Of a stretch of 64,000 nt of DNA, positions 25,592 to 33,926 are shown one piece after another. Source of the DNA: Ramlibacter sp. (GTDB lineage: Bacteria; Pseudomonadota; Gammaproteobacteria; Burkholderiales; Burkholderiaceae_C); the NCBI RefSeq assembly GCF_028291745.1, contig NZ_JAQGNQ010000056.1, positions 124,001-188,000 on the forward strand, read 5' to 3'. Numbering within the stretch: the stretch's first letter is position 1; the number at the start of each line of letters is the position of its first letter. Made by a program: the position numbers and the translations under genes. The notes beneath the pieces are model-generated. The model worked only from the letters and a program-made list of their open reading frames with translations. It had not been told where the DNA came from and made no database searches.

Positions 25592-26239
25592 ATGAAATAC
25601 AGCACGCCCTACCGATTCTCCGAAGGCCTGGTCTTCGTCGACGAACACCTGCTGGTGATGGACAAGCCCTCGGGCCTGCTGGCCGTGCCTGGCCGCGGCG
25701 AGGACAAGCAGGACTGTCTTTCCGCGCGTGCCCAGCGCCTGTGGCCCGACGCGCTGATCGTGCACCGGCTGGACATGGCCACCTCGGGCCTGGTCCTCAT
25801 GGGCCGCGGCCTGCACATGCAGCGCGTGCTGAGCCGCGCCTTTGCCGACCGCGCCGTGGCCAAGCGCTACGAGGCAGTCGTCGCCGGCACGATCCCCGGG
25901 GATGAAGGCATGATCGACCTCCCCGTTGGCCGTGACTGGCCGAATCGCCCGCAGCAGAAGGTCGACCCCGAGCAGGGCCGGCCCAGCGTGACCCACTGGC
26001 GCGTGCTGGAGCGCGGCGACGACAGCACGCGGCTGGCGCTGGAGCCGGTGACCGGCCGCACCCACCAGTTGCGCGTGCACCTGCAGGCGATCGGCCATCC
26101 GATCCTGGGGGATGCGCTCTATGCGCCGACCACGGTGCGCGAGCGCTCAGACCGGTTGGCGCTGCACGCGACGGGCCTGGCATTGGCGCATCCGGCAAGC
26201 GGCGAGCCACTGGTTTTCGCCAGCGCCGCGCCGTTCTAG
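25592..26239 (+). CDS. rluA: RluA-family pseudouridine synthase
   Basis: A 215-residue synthase with the catalytic HRLDMATSGLVLMGR motif (Asp61) and PVTGRTHQLRVHLQAIGHPILGD. It lacks an S4 domain and is short, so it best matches RluA itself, which modifies U746 of 23S rRNA and U32 of several tRNAs. ATG 25592 gives the family-typical start; the ORF-track ATG at 25541 adds 17 residues without support. Divergent from the DUF47-PiT pair. The exact RluA subgroup is inferred from length and motif layout. Confidence 0.93.
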   Translation: MKYSTPYRFSEGLVFVDEHLLVMDKPSGLLAVPGRGEDKQDCLSARAQRLWPDALIVHRLDMATSGLVLMGRGLHMQRVLSRAFADRAVAKRYEAVVAGTIPGDEGMIDLPVGRDWPNRPQQKVDPEQGRPSVTHWRVLERGDDSTRLALEPVTGRTHQLRVHLQAIGHPILGDALYAPTTVRERSDRLALHATGLALAHPASGEPLVFASAAPF

Positions 26240-26260
26240 CAACTTGCGTACGATGCGCGC

Positions 26261-27019
26261 ATGACCCAGCGACACCTCACCATCCTCACCGGCGCCTCGC
26301 GCGGCATGGGCCTCGCCATGGCGCGGCAGCTGCTGGCCAGTGGCCACGACCTCCTGTGCCTCTCGCGCAAGACCAGCGACGAACTCGCGGCCCAGGCCAC
26401 GCAGGCCGGCCGCAGCTGCGAGCAGTGGCCGCAGGACCTGGCCCGCGCCGACACGGCCGCAGCGCGGCTCGAAGCCTGGCTGAAGCCGCAGGACAGCGGT
26501 GAGCTGGCGTCGGTCACCCTGATCAACAACGCCGGCATGATTCCGCGCATCGCGCCGGTCGAAGCCATTGCGGCCGCCGACCTGGCCGAGGCCATGCGGG
26601 TGGACCTGGAAGCGCCGATGCTGCTGACGGCGGCCTTCCTGCGCGCGACGGCCGCCTGGGCGATGCCGCGGCGCATCCTCAACATCTCCTCGGGCCTGGG
26701 CCGGCGCGCCATGGCATCGCAGGCGGTCTATTGCGCAGCGAAAGCCGGCATGGACCACTTCACCCGCTGCGTGGCACTGGAGCAGGAGCAACTGCCGCAC
26801 GGCGCGCGCATCTGCTCGCTGGCCCCGGGCGTGATCGATACCGACATGCAGGTGCAGCTGCGCGGGGCGGATGCCTCGCAGTTCCCCGACCGCGGCAACT
26901 TCGTGGGCCTGAAGGAGAAGGGCATGCTGGCGTCGCCGCAGGAGGCCGCGGCGCGCATCATCGCCTTCCTGCAGCGGGAAGACTTCGGGCGCAATCCGGT
27001 GGCCGACGTGCGCGATTGA
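26261..27019 (+). CDS. Short-chain dehydrogenase/reductase (sepiapterin-reductase-like)
   Basis: A 252-residue classical SDR. The Rossmann motif is TGASRGMG (residues 10-17), the NNAG motif is at 89-92 and the catalytic set is Ser144, Tyr157 and Lys161 (YCAAKAG). The C-terminal region LAPGVIDTDMQVQLR and the layout resemble sepiapterin-reductase/benzil-reductase-type SDRs. It reads in the same direction as rluA with a 21-base gap. Substrate unknown. Confidence 0.9.
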   Translation: MTQRHLTILTGASRGMGLAMARQLLASGHDLLCLSRKTSDELAAQATQAGRSCEQWPQDLARADTAAARLEAWLKPQDSGELASVTLINNAGMIPRIAPVEAIAAADLAEAMRVDLEAPMLLTAAFLRATAAWAMPRRILNISSGLGRRAMASQAVYCAAKAGMDHFTRCVALEQEQLPHGARICSLAPGVIDTDMQVQLRGADASQFPDRGNFVGLKEKGMLASPQEAAARIIAFLQREDFGRNPVADVRD

Positions 27020-27034
27020 AGCGCGGCTTCTCGC

Positions 27035-27108
27035 AGGCTGGGCTGCCGACAGGCACCCCAGCGCTGCGCCGGGAAAGCTGGGGTTCGCTGACGCGAAGCC
27101 CAGCCTAC
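27035..27108. repeat. Palindromic repeat, family A (full copy)
   Basis: Outer arms AGGCTGGGCT and AGCCCAGCCT with an inner pair CACCCCAGC / GCTGGGG, the same plan as the element at 10197. It lies between the convergent SDR and 2OG-Fe genes, where it could end transcripts from both sides. Confidence 0.75.
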
Positions 27109-27112
27109 GACA

Positions 27113-27841
27113 TCAATCGCCCTGGAATCCTTCGGCCCGCGCCGTCAGTACCAGCGTATCCCGATACCCCGCCTGCGCCACCGGCTGGATCGGGGTGGAT
27201 TCGTGGATCACGCGGGCGTCGTCCAGCAGCAGCAGGCTCCAGGGCTCGGTCAGCGTGAAGCGCTGGCCGGCCGGGCCGTCGGACTGGAAGACGCGGGTCT
27301 CACCGCCCTTGATGCCCTCGCGCGCGATCAGGAACACCGCCACCAGGTCGACGCCATCGCGATGCGCGCCCTCGGGCGTCGGCCGACCGATGCCGCCTTC
27401 GGTGTCGATGCGGAACTGGTGCGCCTCCAGGAACCACGGCTGCGGCCCGCGCACATCGCTGGCCACCTGCGCCATCGCTGCAAGAAGCCGGGTCCATGCC
27501 GGTTGCGCGACGAGGCCCGCTTCCATGGGCTCGAACCAGCGCTGCATGCCGCCATGCAGCGCGTTGTATTCCACGGGCTGCCAGTGGGCGCGATGCGGTG
27601 CCAGCGCCACGCCGCTGTCTCGCGCGACGAAGCAGGAGTGGCGCCGCCGCCGATAGCGGCCGCCGTCCTTGAGGTACTGGTCCGGGGGCAGCGCGCCCCA
27701 CGTGGTGCGCAGCGCCATCAGCTCTTCGAGGCTGCAGCCGCTCCATTGCGCCACGCCTTGCGGACTGAGCACCGCATAGCCCTGCTGGCGCAGCAGGGCG
27801 GTGAGTTGATCGGGATAGGTATAGGCAGGCCGCAGGAGCAT
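27113..27841 (-). CDS. 2OG-Fe(II) dioxygenase family protein
   Basis: A 242-residue protein of the 2OG-Fe_Oxy_2 type (the group that includes amino-acid hydroxylases such as IDO). Iron ligands His160 and Asp162 (GAHRDGVDLV), distal His213 (VIHESTPI) and Arg227 for 2-oxoglutarate (YRDTLVL) are all in place. The substrate may be a free amino acid, but that is only family-based. It is followed on the same strand by DUF427 and the egt genes. Confidence 0.85.
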   Translation of the reverse strand: MLLRPAYTYPDQLTALLRQQGYAVLSPQGVAQWSGCSLEELMALRTTWGALPPDQYLKDGGRYRRRRHSCFVARDSGVALAPHRAHWQPVEYNALHGGMQRWFEPMEAGLVAQPAWTRLLAAMAQVASDVRGPQPWFLEAHQFRIDTEGGIGRPTPEGAHRDGVDLVAVFLIAREGIKGGETRVFQSDGPAGQRFTLTEPWSLLLLDDARVIHESTPIQPVAQAGYRDTLVLTARAEGFQGD

Positions 27842-27870
27842 GCCGCGAGCTTAACGAATCGCGCTGCCCC

Positions 27871-28152
27871 TCATTGCGTCACCGTCACGCCCTTCCAGAA
27901 CGCCACCCGGTCCTTCACCATCTCGGCCTCCGGCTTGGGATCGGGGTAGTACCAGACTGCTTCCGGGTTCAACTCGCCGTTCACCATCAGCGAGTAGTAG
28001 CTGGCCTGCCCTTTCCACGGACAGCTCGTGCGGTGGTTGCTGAAGGTGACGTACTCGCGCTTGAGCGCGCTGGCGGGGAAGTAGTGGTTGCCTTCCACGA
28101 CCACCGTGTCGTCGCTCTCCGCCACGGTCACGCCCTTCCATATGGCTTTCAT
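27871..28152 (-). CDS. DUF427 domain protein
   Basis: A 93-residue single-domain protein. IWKGVTVAESDDTVVVEGNHYFP, SNHRTSCPWKGQASYYS and NPEAVWYYPDPKPEAEMVKDRVAFW are the DUF427 hallmarks. Function is unestablished; the conserved CPWKG stretch suggests a small-molecule or metal pocket. It follows egtD with a 12-base gap and is likely to be co-transcribed with it. Confidence 0.9.
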   Translation of the reverse strand: MKAIWKGVTVAESDDTVVVEGNHYFPASALKREYVTFSNHRTSCPWKGQASYYSLMVNGELNPEAVWYYPDPKPEAEMVKDRVAFWKGVTVTQ

Positions 28153-28164
28153 GCGGATCTCCTT

Positions 28165-29085
28165 TCAGGGCGCGTGCAGCCAGTGCACGCTGAACAGGCG
28201 CGCGGGATCGGTCCACACCGGCCCCGGACGGAAGCCGGCGCGCCGCGCCAGCGCGCGCAGGCCCTCGATGGTGAACTTGTACGAGTTCTCGGTCTGCAGG
28301 CTCTCGCCTTCGTCGAGCGAAAAGCGCTGGCCGGCAAACGCGACCTCCTGCCGCACCCGGCTCAGCAGGTGCATCTCGATGCGTTGCCGCGGCGCGTTAT
28401 AGCAAGCGTAGTGGGCGAACTGCGGCAGCACGAAGTTGGCGCCCAGCTCGCGGTTGGCGCGCGCCAGCAAGTTCAGGTTGAAGGCCGCGGTCACGCCTTG
28501 CGCGTCGTTGTACGCGGCGTGCAGCACCTGCGGATCCTTGACCAGGTCGGCGCCCAGCAGCAGCGCGCCGCCGCGCAGCATTTCGGCCGCGCGCTGCAGA
28601 AAGACCAGCGCTTCTTCGGGCGTGAAGTTCCCGATGGTGGAGCCGGGAAAGAAGCCGATGCGCTGGCCCGTGCCGCGCGCCGGCGGCAGCTGCAGCGCCT
28701 GCGTGTAGTCGGCCACGACGGGTTGCACGTCGAGCCCCGCGAATTCGCCGCGCAGGATGCCGGCGGCGTCGCGCAGATGCTCGCCCGAGATGTCGATCGG
28801 CAGGTAGCGCGCCGGCGCCTTGAAGGCCTGCAGCAGCAGCCGCACCTTGCGCAGCGAGCCGGCGCCGAATTCGACGATCTCCGCCCCGCGCCCGGCCAGC
28901 GCCGCGATCTCTCCCGCGCGGTCCTGCAGGATCTGCAGTTCGCTGCGCGTGGGGTAGTACTCGGGCAGCTCGCAGATGCGGTCGAACAGCCGCGAGCCCT
29001 CGATGTCGTAGAAGTACTTGGGTGAGATGCTGTGCGGGCGGGTCGCCAGACCAGCGATGAGGTCGCGGGCGAATTCGCTCAGCAT
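28165..29085 (-). CDS. egtD: L-histidine N-alpha-methyltransferase (ergothioneine)
   Basis: A 306-residue SAM-dependent enzyme that trimethylates histidine to hercynine, the first step of ergothioneine synthesis. YFYDIEGSRLFDRICELPEYYPTRSE is its signature, the SAM loop is VEFGAGSLRKVRLLL, and FFPGSTIGNFTPEEA is also diagnostic. The ATG lies inside the last codons of egtB (overlap of seven bases), so the two are translationally coupled. The ORF-track version extending to 29835 is an artefact of reading through egtB in another frame. Confidence 0.97.
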   Translation of the reverse strand: MLSEFARDLIAGLATRPHSISPKYFYDIEGSRLFDRICELPEYYPTRSELQILQDRAGEIAALAGRGAEIVEFGAGSLRKVRLLLQAFKAPARYLPIDISGEHLRDAAGILRGEFAGLDVQPVVADYTQALQLPPARGTGQRIGFFPGSTIGNFTPEEALVFLQRAAEMLRGGALLLGADLVKDPQVLHAAYNDAQGVTAAFNLNLLARANRELGANFVLPQFAHYACYNAPRQRIEMHLLSRVRQEVAFAGQRFSLDEGESLQTENSYKFTIEGLRALARRAGFRPGPVWTDPARLFSVHWLHAP

Positions 29086-30341
29086 GCACCGTCCTTGGCA
29101 AGCCGCAGCCCGCTGAATTGCCAGCGCGCCGCCGGCGCAAAGAAGTTGCGGTAGCTCGCGCGCGCATGGCCGGGCGCGGTGGCGAGGCTGCTGCCGCGCA
29201 GCACGACCTGGCCCACCATGAACTTGCCGTTGTATTCCGCGACGGCGCCGCTCCACGGCCGATAGCCAGGGTAGGGGTCGTACGAGGAGCGCGTCCACTG
29301 CCAGGCGTGGCCATTCATCTGGCGGATGCCGGGCAGCTCGCAGGCCGCCTCCCATTCCGCCTCGGTCGGCAGCCGCGCGCCGGCCCATTCCGCATACGCC
29401 GCTGCCTCGTAAAAACTCAGGTGCAGCACCGGCGCGTGAACATCCAGCGGCCGCACGCCGTCGAGGCCGAAGACCTGCCACTGCGACGAGGGGGCGCGCG
29501 GGTCGTCCGGCGCCAGCCAGTAGGACGGCGCCTGCCACTGCTGCGCCTGCGCCAGGGCCCAGCCATCGGACAGCCACAGCGCCGGCCTGCGATAGCCGCC
29601 ATCGGCGATGAAGTCGGCGTACTCGCCGCAGGTCACCAGCCGGTCGGCGATGCGATACGGCTGCAGCCAGGCGGTGTGCCGCGGCCCTTCGTTGTCGAAG
29701 GCAAAACCCTCGCCCGCATGGCCGATGCGCACCGGCCCGGCCGGCCCGGCCAACCACTCGAGCGCGGGCGTGGCGGTGGCCAGCCGCAGCGCGGGCGCAT
29801 CCACCGGCTCGTACGCGGGCAGCAACGGATTGCACGACAGCGCATGGAGGATGTCGGTGAGGATCAGCTCCTGGTGCTGCTGCTCATGCTGCACGCCCAG
29901 CTCGATGAGGGGCTGCGCGGCGCGCCACGTGTCGCCGTCGGCCTGCGTCATCAGCTGCTCCATGCCGGCCTCCACGTGCGCGCGGTAGCGATGCACGGAG
30001 GCCAGCAGCGGACGCGTCAAGAGGCCGCGCTGCGGCCGCGGATGGCGCGTCCCGAGCGACTCGTAGTAGGAGTTGAACAGGTGGTGCCAGCGCGGCTCGA
30101 ACACCTGGTAGTCGGGCGCATGCGCCGCCAGCACGACGGCCTCGAAGAACCAGCTCGTGTGCGCGAGGTGCCACTTGGTGGGACTGGCCTCGGGCATCGA
30201 CTGCACGCACTGGTCTTCGGGCGACAGCGGCGCGGCGAGGGCGACGGTGCGCGCGCGCACGGCCGCGAAGCGCTCGGCCAGAGCCTGCCGGCTGGCGCCC
30301 GCCGGCATGACGGGCCCCGCGGCAATGGGATTCGAGGACAT
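29079..30341 (-). CDS. egtB: Ergothioneine biosynthesis sulfoxide synthase EgtB
   Basis: A 420-residue non-heme iron enzyme that couples hercynine with a cysteine-type thiol and oxygen to the sulfoxide. The DinB-like N-terminal domain supplies the iron ligands HEQQHQE (His152, His156) and an earlier His in KWHLAHTSWFF; the C-terminal FGE-sulfatase domain includes ARLPTEAEWEAAC and GNGYEWTWS-like NGHAWQWTRSSYDPYPGYRP. ATG 30341 has a perfect AGGAGG eight bases upstream; the longer ORF from 30950 is not supported. Whether the donor is cysteine or gamma-glutamylcysteine is not decided here; egtA, egtC and egtE are not in the window. Confidence 0.96.
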   Translation of the reverse strand: MSSNPIAAGPVMPAGASRQALAERFAAVRARTVALAAPLSPEDQCVQSMPEASPTKWHLAHTSWFFEAVVLAAHAPDYQVFEPRWHHLFNSYYESLGTRHPRPQRGLLTRPLLASVHRYRAHVEAGMEQLMTQADGDTWRAAQPLIELGVQHEQQHQELILTDILHALSCNPLLPAYEPVDAPALRLATATPALEWLAGPAGPVRIGHAGEGFAFDNEGPRHTAWLQPYRIADRLVTCGEYADFIADGGYRRPALWLSDGWALAQAQQWQAPSYWLAPDDPRAPSSQWQVFGLDGVRPLDVHAPVLHLSFYEAAAYAEWAGARLPTEAEWEAACELPGIRQMNGHAWQWTRSSYDPYPGYRPWSGAVAEYNGKFMVGQVVLRGSSLATAPGHARASYRNFFAPAARWQFSGLRLAKDGAC

Positions 30342-30460
30342 GGATCCGGCCTCCTGGTGTGCAGCGCGTCTGCTGCCGCAGCGCCGCCGGTTGAGTGGAT
30401 TCCCTGCCGGATCATTACAGCACGGCGGGGAAATTCGCGGGCCCGTGGGGCCGCGGGGCT

Positions 30461-30874
30461 TCAGTCGTGCTGGTGCAGGGCCACTTGCTCGCGCAACAGC
30501 CGCCAATGCCCCCAGCGACTGGGGCTGTCGTCGACGCGCACGAACAGCACGGGCTCTTCGCACGCCGACCACTTGGCGCAGTTCTGGCTCCACTTGCGCA
30601 CCTGCCCCGGCGGAACGTACAGGTAGACGGCTTGCGCATGAACAGGCGCGCTGCCATCGGCGACCAGGGGATGGGGAAAGATCACCGGCGGCGCGACCTT
30701 GCCCTTGATCACGATGCGTCCATAGACGCCGGGGCGCAGCGGGCCGCCGGTCGTGGCATTGCGCCAGTCCTCCGGCTCCCGCGCGGCCACGGCCGTGGCA
30801 GCCAAGCCGCCAAGCAGCAGGGCTGCGGCGGCGAACACGGACCTGGACGGGAATGACTTTGCGCTCGTTGTCAT
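30461..30874 (-). CDS. Secreted hypothetical protein
   Basis: A 137-residue protein beginning MTTSAKSFPSRSVFAAAALLLGGLAATAVAARE, a clear Sec signal peptide cut after AVA. The mature part carries YLYVPPGQVRKWSQNCAKW and an even spread of charged residues but no family I recognise. AAGGGAG lies upstream of the ATG at 30874. It is transcribed in the same direction as egtB with a 119-base gap. Function unknown; periplasmic location likely. Confidence 0.75.
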   Translation of the reverse strand: MTTSAKSFPSRSVFAAAALLLGGLAATAVAAREPEDWRNATTGGPLRPGVYGRIVIKGKVAPPVIFPHPLVADGSAPVHAQAVYLYVPPGQVRKWSQNCAKWSACEEPVLFVRVDDSPSRWGHWRLLREQVALHQHD

Positions 30875-31025
30875 GACAGCTCCCTTGGAACTGCCGTGTT
30901 CTACCCAAGCGCTGCAGTAGCCCCGTGTAGGCGGCCGTGCGCGGCTGCACAAGGCGGCGTCCGACGTCGAGTCGAAGAAGTCCTACAGAACAATTTGCAA
31001 GGCCAGTACTAACTTGCCCGCACGC

Positions 31026-32048
31026 TCAGGCCCCGTATCGTTCGCGCGCCAAGGCCGCGCCCTTGCCGAGTGCCTCGAGCTTGCGCAGCGCAATGCCACG
31101 GTCCATGGGTGCCAGGCCGCAGTTGGTGCAAGGAAAGAGGCGGTCGCGGGCCACGAACTGCAGGGCACGGCCTATGGTTTCGGCCACCTGTTCCGGCGTT
31201 TCCACCTCGGGGCTGGCAACGTCGATCACGCCGACCATCACGTCCTTGCCCGCCAGCAAGGCCATCAGGTGGGGCGGCACGTGCGAGTGATAGCACTCGA
31301 GGCTCACCTGGTCGATGCGGCTGGCCGCAAGCGCGGGAAACACCTGCTCGTACTGGCGCCATTCCTCGCCCAACGTCTTCTTCCAGTTGTTGTTGGCGTC
31401 GATGCCGTAGCCGTAGCAGATGTGGACGGCCGTGGTGCAGGTCAGCCCCTCGGCCGCGCGTTCGAGCGCGCGCACGCCCCAATCGGCTGCGTCGCTCATG
31501 TAGACGTTGAAGGCCGGCTCGTCGAACTGGATGACGTCGACGCCGTCCGCCTGCAGCGCCCGCGCCTCCTGGTTCAGCAGTTCGGCAAAGGCAAAAGCCA
31601 TCTTCACGCGGTCGCCGTAGTAGCGATCGGCCACCGTATCGACGATGGTCATCGGCCCCGGCAGCGTGAACTTCAGCTTCTTCTTCGTGTGCGCGCGGGC
31701 CAGCCGCGCCTCGAAGGCATGCACCCGCCCTTTCAGCCGCAGCGGCGCCACGACCTGCGGCACCATCGCCTTGTAGCGGTCGTTGCGGATGCCGATCTCC
31801 ACCTGGTGCGCGAAGTCGATGCCATCGACCTGCTCGAGGAAGCCGTGCACGAAGTGCTGGCGCGACTGCTCGCCATCGGTGATCACGTCGAGACCGGCGT
31901 CTTCCTGGACCTTGATCCAGAGCAGCGTGGCGTCGGCCTTGGCCTGCTGCAGCGCCTGGCCCTGGGCCCGCCACTGCGGCCAGAGCTTGTTGGTTTCGGC
32001 CAGCCACTCCGGCTTGGGCAGGCTGCCGGCGATCGTCGTTGGGAACAT
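31026..32048 (-). CDS. Core-only (MetE C-terminal-like) methionine synthase, MesD type
   Basis: A 340-residue protein equal to the catalytic half of cobalamin-independent methionine synthase. Zinc ligands are seen in AVHICYGYG, SLECYHSHVPP and FPCTNCGLAPM. Its sequence style (VHICYGYG followed by WKKTLGEEWRQYE) strongly resembles the MesD group of core methionine synthases, which use methylated folate together with a partner (MesX). No MesX/DUF1852 gene is visible beside it. AGGAG precedes ATG 32048 by eight bases. Methyl donor and partner are inferred. Confidence 0.85.
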   Translation of the reverse strand: MFPTTIAGSLPKPEWLAETNKLWPQWRAQGQALQQAKADATLLWIKVQEDAGLDVITDGEQSRQHFVHGFLEQVDGIDFAHQVEIGIRNDRYKAMVPQVVAPLRLKGRVHAFEARLARAHTKKKLKFTLPGPMTIVDTVADRYYGDRVKMAFAFAELLNQEARALQADGVDVIQFDEPAFNVYMSDAADWGVRALERAAEGLTCTTAVHICYGYGIDANNNWKKTLGEEWRQYEQVFPALAASRIDQVSLECYHSHVPPHLMALLAGKDVMVGVIDVASPEVETPEQVAETIGRALQFVARDRLFPCTNCGLAPMDRGIALRKLEALGKGAALARERYGA

Positions 32049-32130
32049 GCAGTGGTCTCCTGGGCCGTTGATTACTTCGGTGCACCTATGATCGTGGCAC
32101 CTTACCGCAAAAGCCCAGCCCCACGCACCC

Positions 32131-32535
32131 ATGCGCACCCTGCCCGATCCGGAGAAAGCCAAGCCCTGTGTCCTCGTGATCGACGACGACGAAGCGGTCG
32201 CCTGGGCCATTGCCGGCCGCCTGGGCCCCGACTTCCACGTGGTCGGTTTGAGCGACCCCGCCCAGGCCGTGGAGACGGCTCGCACGGAATTGCCCGGCGT
32301 GATCCTGTGCGACATCAACATGCCGGGCCTGCAGGGCGACGAGGTCGCATTTGCGCTGTCGCAGGACGCGCGCACGGCCGGCGTGCCCCTGCTCTACCTG
32401 ACGGCGCTGGTCGGCCCCGAGGAAGCGCCCGACCTGGAAGGCGTGTTCGGCGAGTACCCCACCTTGTCCAAGAGCGCCAGCACCGAGGAATTGCGGGCAG
32501 CGGTGACGATCGCGCTGGGCTTGGCGCGGGACTAA
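32131..32535 (+). CDS. Stand-alone response-regulator receiver protein
   Basis: A 134-residue single receiver domain. The acidic cluster IDDDE, the phospho-acceptor Asp in ILCDINMPG, the switch Thr in YLTALV and the Lys in TLSKSAS are all present, so it should be phosphorylatable. There is no output domain and no kinase next to it, so it probably relays phosphate or controls a partner by binding. Divergent from the methionine synthase gene. Confidence 0.9.
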   Translation: MRTLPDPEKAKPCVLVIDDDEAVAWAIAGRLGPDFHVVGLSDPAQAVETARTELPGVILCDINMPGLQGDEVAFALSQDARTAGVPLLYLTALVGPEEAPDLEGVFGEYPTLSKSASTEELRAAVTIALGLARD

Positions 32536-32592
32536 GGTTGTAGTTGTCGCAGGCCGGATGTCCGCCTTGGACTTGCGTCCCCAACGCGAGTC

Positions 32593-33603
32593 TTACCTGG
32601 CTTCGCGCATTGCCTGCGCCAGCAATTCATACGACCGGCGCTGCGCCAGCGGATCCCAGGTCCAGGTGATGACGACGACCTCGTCGATCTGCAGTTCTTC
32701 GGCGAGCGCGCGCAGCCGCGCAAGCACCTGAGGGCCCGTGCCCACGATCGCCTTGCGCCGCAGCGTCTGCCGGTAGGCCTCCTCGCCCGCCGTGTACTCG
32801 CGTGCGGCCTCCTGCGGCGGCAGCAGCGGGCCGAAGCGGCCGATCTGACGGTCGACGCGGGCGCGCTCGCGGCTGGCGAACAGGTGCCACGCTTGCTCCT
32901 CGGTGTCCGCGGCGAGGGCCCAGACGCAGATGTTGGCCTGCGGCTTGTCGATCACGCCCGGCTTGAACATGTGCCGGTACAGTTCCAGCCCCTCGGCAGC
33001 ACCCTCGCCTTCGGTGATGAAGTACGCGAAGGAATACGGCAGGCCGAAGTGCCCGGCCAACTGCGCCCCATAGCCCGAGCTGCCCAGCATCCACAGCTGC
33101 GGCTCGGTGCTGCCGCGCGGATAGGCCGACACGCCGCGGCCGGGATGGCCCCCGGGCAGATCCTGGCCGCTCACCCAGGCGTGCAGATCGCGCACCTGCT
33201 GCGGGAAGTCGTCGGCCGCGCGGGCATTCGAATTGAGCAGCATCGCCGTGCGCTGGTCGCTGCCCGGCGCTCGGCCCACGCCCAGGTCGATGCGGCCCGG
33301 CGCCAGCGCATCCAGCACGCGAAACTGCTCGGCGACCTTGAAGGCCGAGTAGTGCGGGAGCATCACGCCGGCGCTGCCGATACGGATGCGCGAGGTGCGC
33401 ACCGCCACGGCCGCCATCAGCACTTCCGGTGCGGTGCCGACGATGGTGGGCAGCGCATGGTGTTCGCTCAGCCAGAAGCGCTCGTAGCCGAGGCGCTCGC
33501 AGTGCTCCGCCAGCGCGACGGTGTTGCTGATGGATTCGTCCTGCGGGCGACCCGCGCAGGCAACGGACTGGTCGAGGACGGAAAGGCGCAGGGCAGCGGT
33601 CAT
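32593..33603 (-). CDS. LLM-class flavin-dependent monooxygenase
   Basis: A 336-residue luciferase-like protein. LRLSVLDQSVACAGRPQDESISNTVALAEHCERLGYERFWLSEHH is the typical MsnO8-group start and IDLGVGRAPGSDQRTAMLL the substrate/flavin pocket region. It likely uses FMNH2 and oxygen on an unidentified small molecule; no flavin reductase lies next to it. ATG 33603 is preferred; the longer ORF from 33672 is Trp/Ala-rich noise. The YciI gene ends 17 bases upstream. Confidence 0.9.
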   Translation of the reverse strand: MTAALRLSVLDQSVACAGRPQDESISNTVALAEHCERLGYERFWLSEHHALPTIVGTAPEVLMAAVAVRTSRIRIGSAGVMLPHYSAFKVAEQFRVLDALAPGRIDLGVGRAPGSDQRTAMLLNSNARAADDFPQQVRDLHAWVSGQDLPGGHPGRGVSAYPRGSTEPQLWMLGSSGYGAQLAGHFGLPYSFAYFITEGEGAAEGLELYRHMFKPGVIDKPQANICVWALAADTEEQAWHLFASRERARVDRQIGRFGPLLPPQEAAREYTAGEEAYRQTLRRKAIVGTGPQVLARLRALAEELQIDEVVVITWTWDPLAQRRSYELLAQAMREAR

Positions 33604-33619
33604 GCCGCCATTGTCTGCG

Positions 33620-33886
33620 TCAGGCGAGGTGCTCGTTCCACTCGTGGAAAGTGCAGCGGCCCACCACGCCATTGAGCATGAAGGGGTCGTCGCGGGCGAA
33701 CTCCTCGGCAGCGGCGCGGGATGTGAAGACGCCCAGCGCGCCCACCGGCGGCACGCCGTAGGGGCCGGCCATCAGCATCACGCCGCGGCCATGGAACTCG
33801 CGCACGCGGGCCAGGTGATTGGCCATGTGGACGGGCACCCGCTTCAGGCCGTCCTCGGCCAGTTCGTAGAACATCAGGACTTTCAT
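33620..33886 (-). CDS. YciI family protein
   Basis: An 88-residue ferredoxin-like fold protein: KVLMFYELAEDGLKRVPVHMANHLARVREFHGRG, MLMAGPYG and AEEFARDDPFMLNGVVGRCTFHEWN are typical. YciI proteins are small dimers with a His-Asp pocket; roles include small-molecule dehalogenation or unknown. AAGGAGAG lies before ATG 33886. It is likely co-transcribed with the LLM monooxygenase. Confidence 0.88.
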   Translation of the reverse strand: MKVLMFYELAEDGLKRVPVHMANHLARVREFHGRGVMLMAGPYGVPPVGALGVFTSRAAAEEFARDDPFMLNGVVGRCTFHEWNEHLA

Positions 33887-33926
33887 CGGCTGGCTCTCCT
33901 TGGCTTGGCGACAGGGTAACGCGGCC

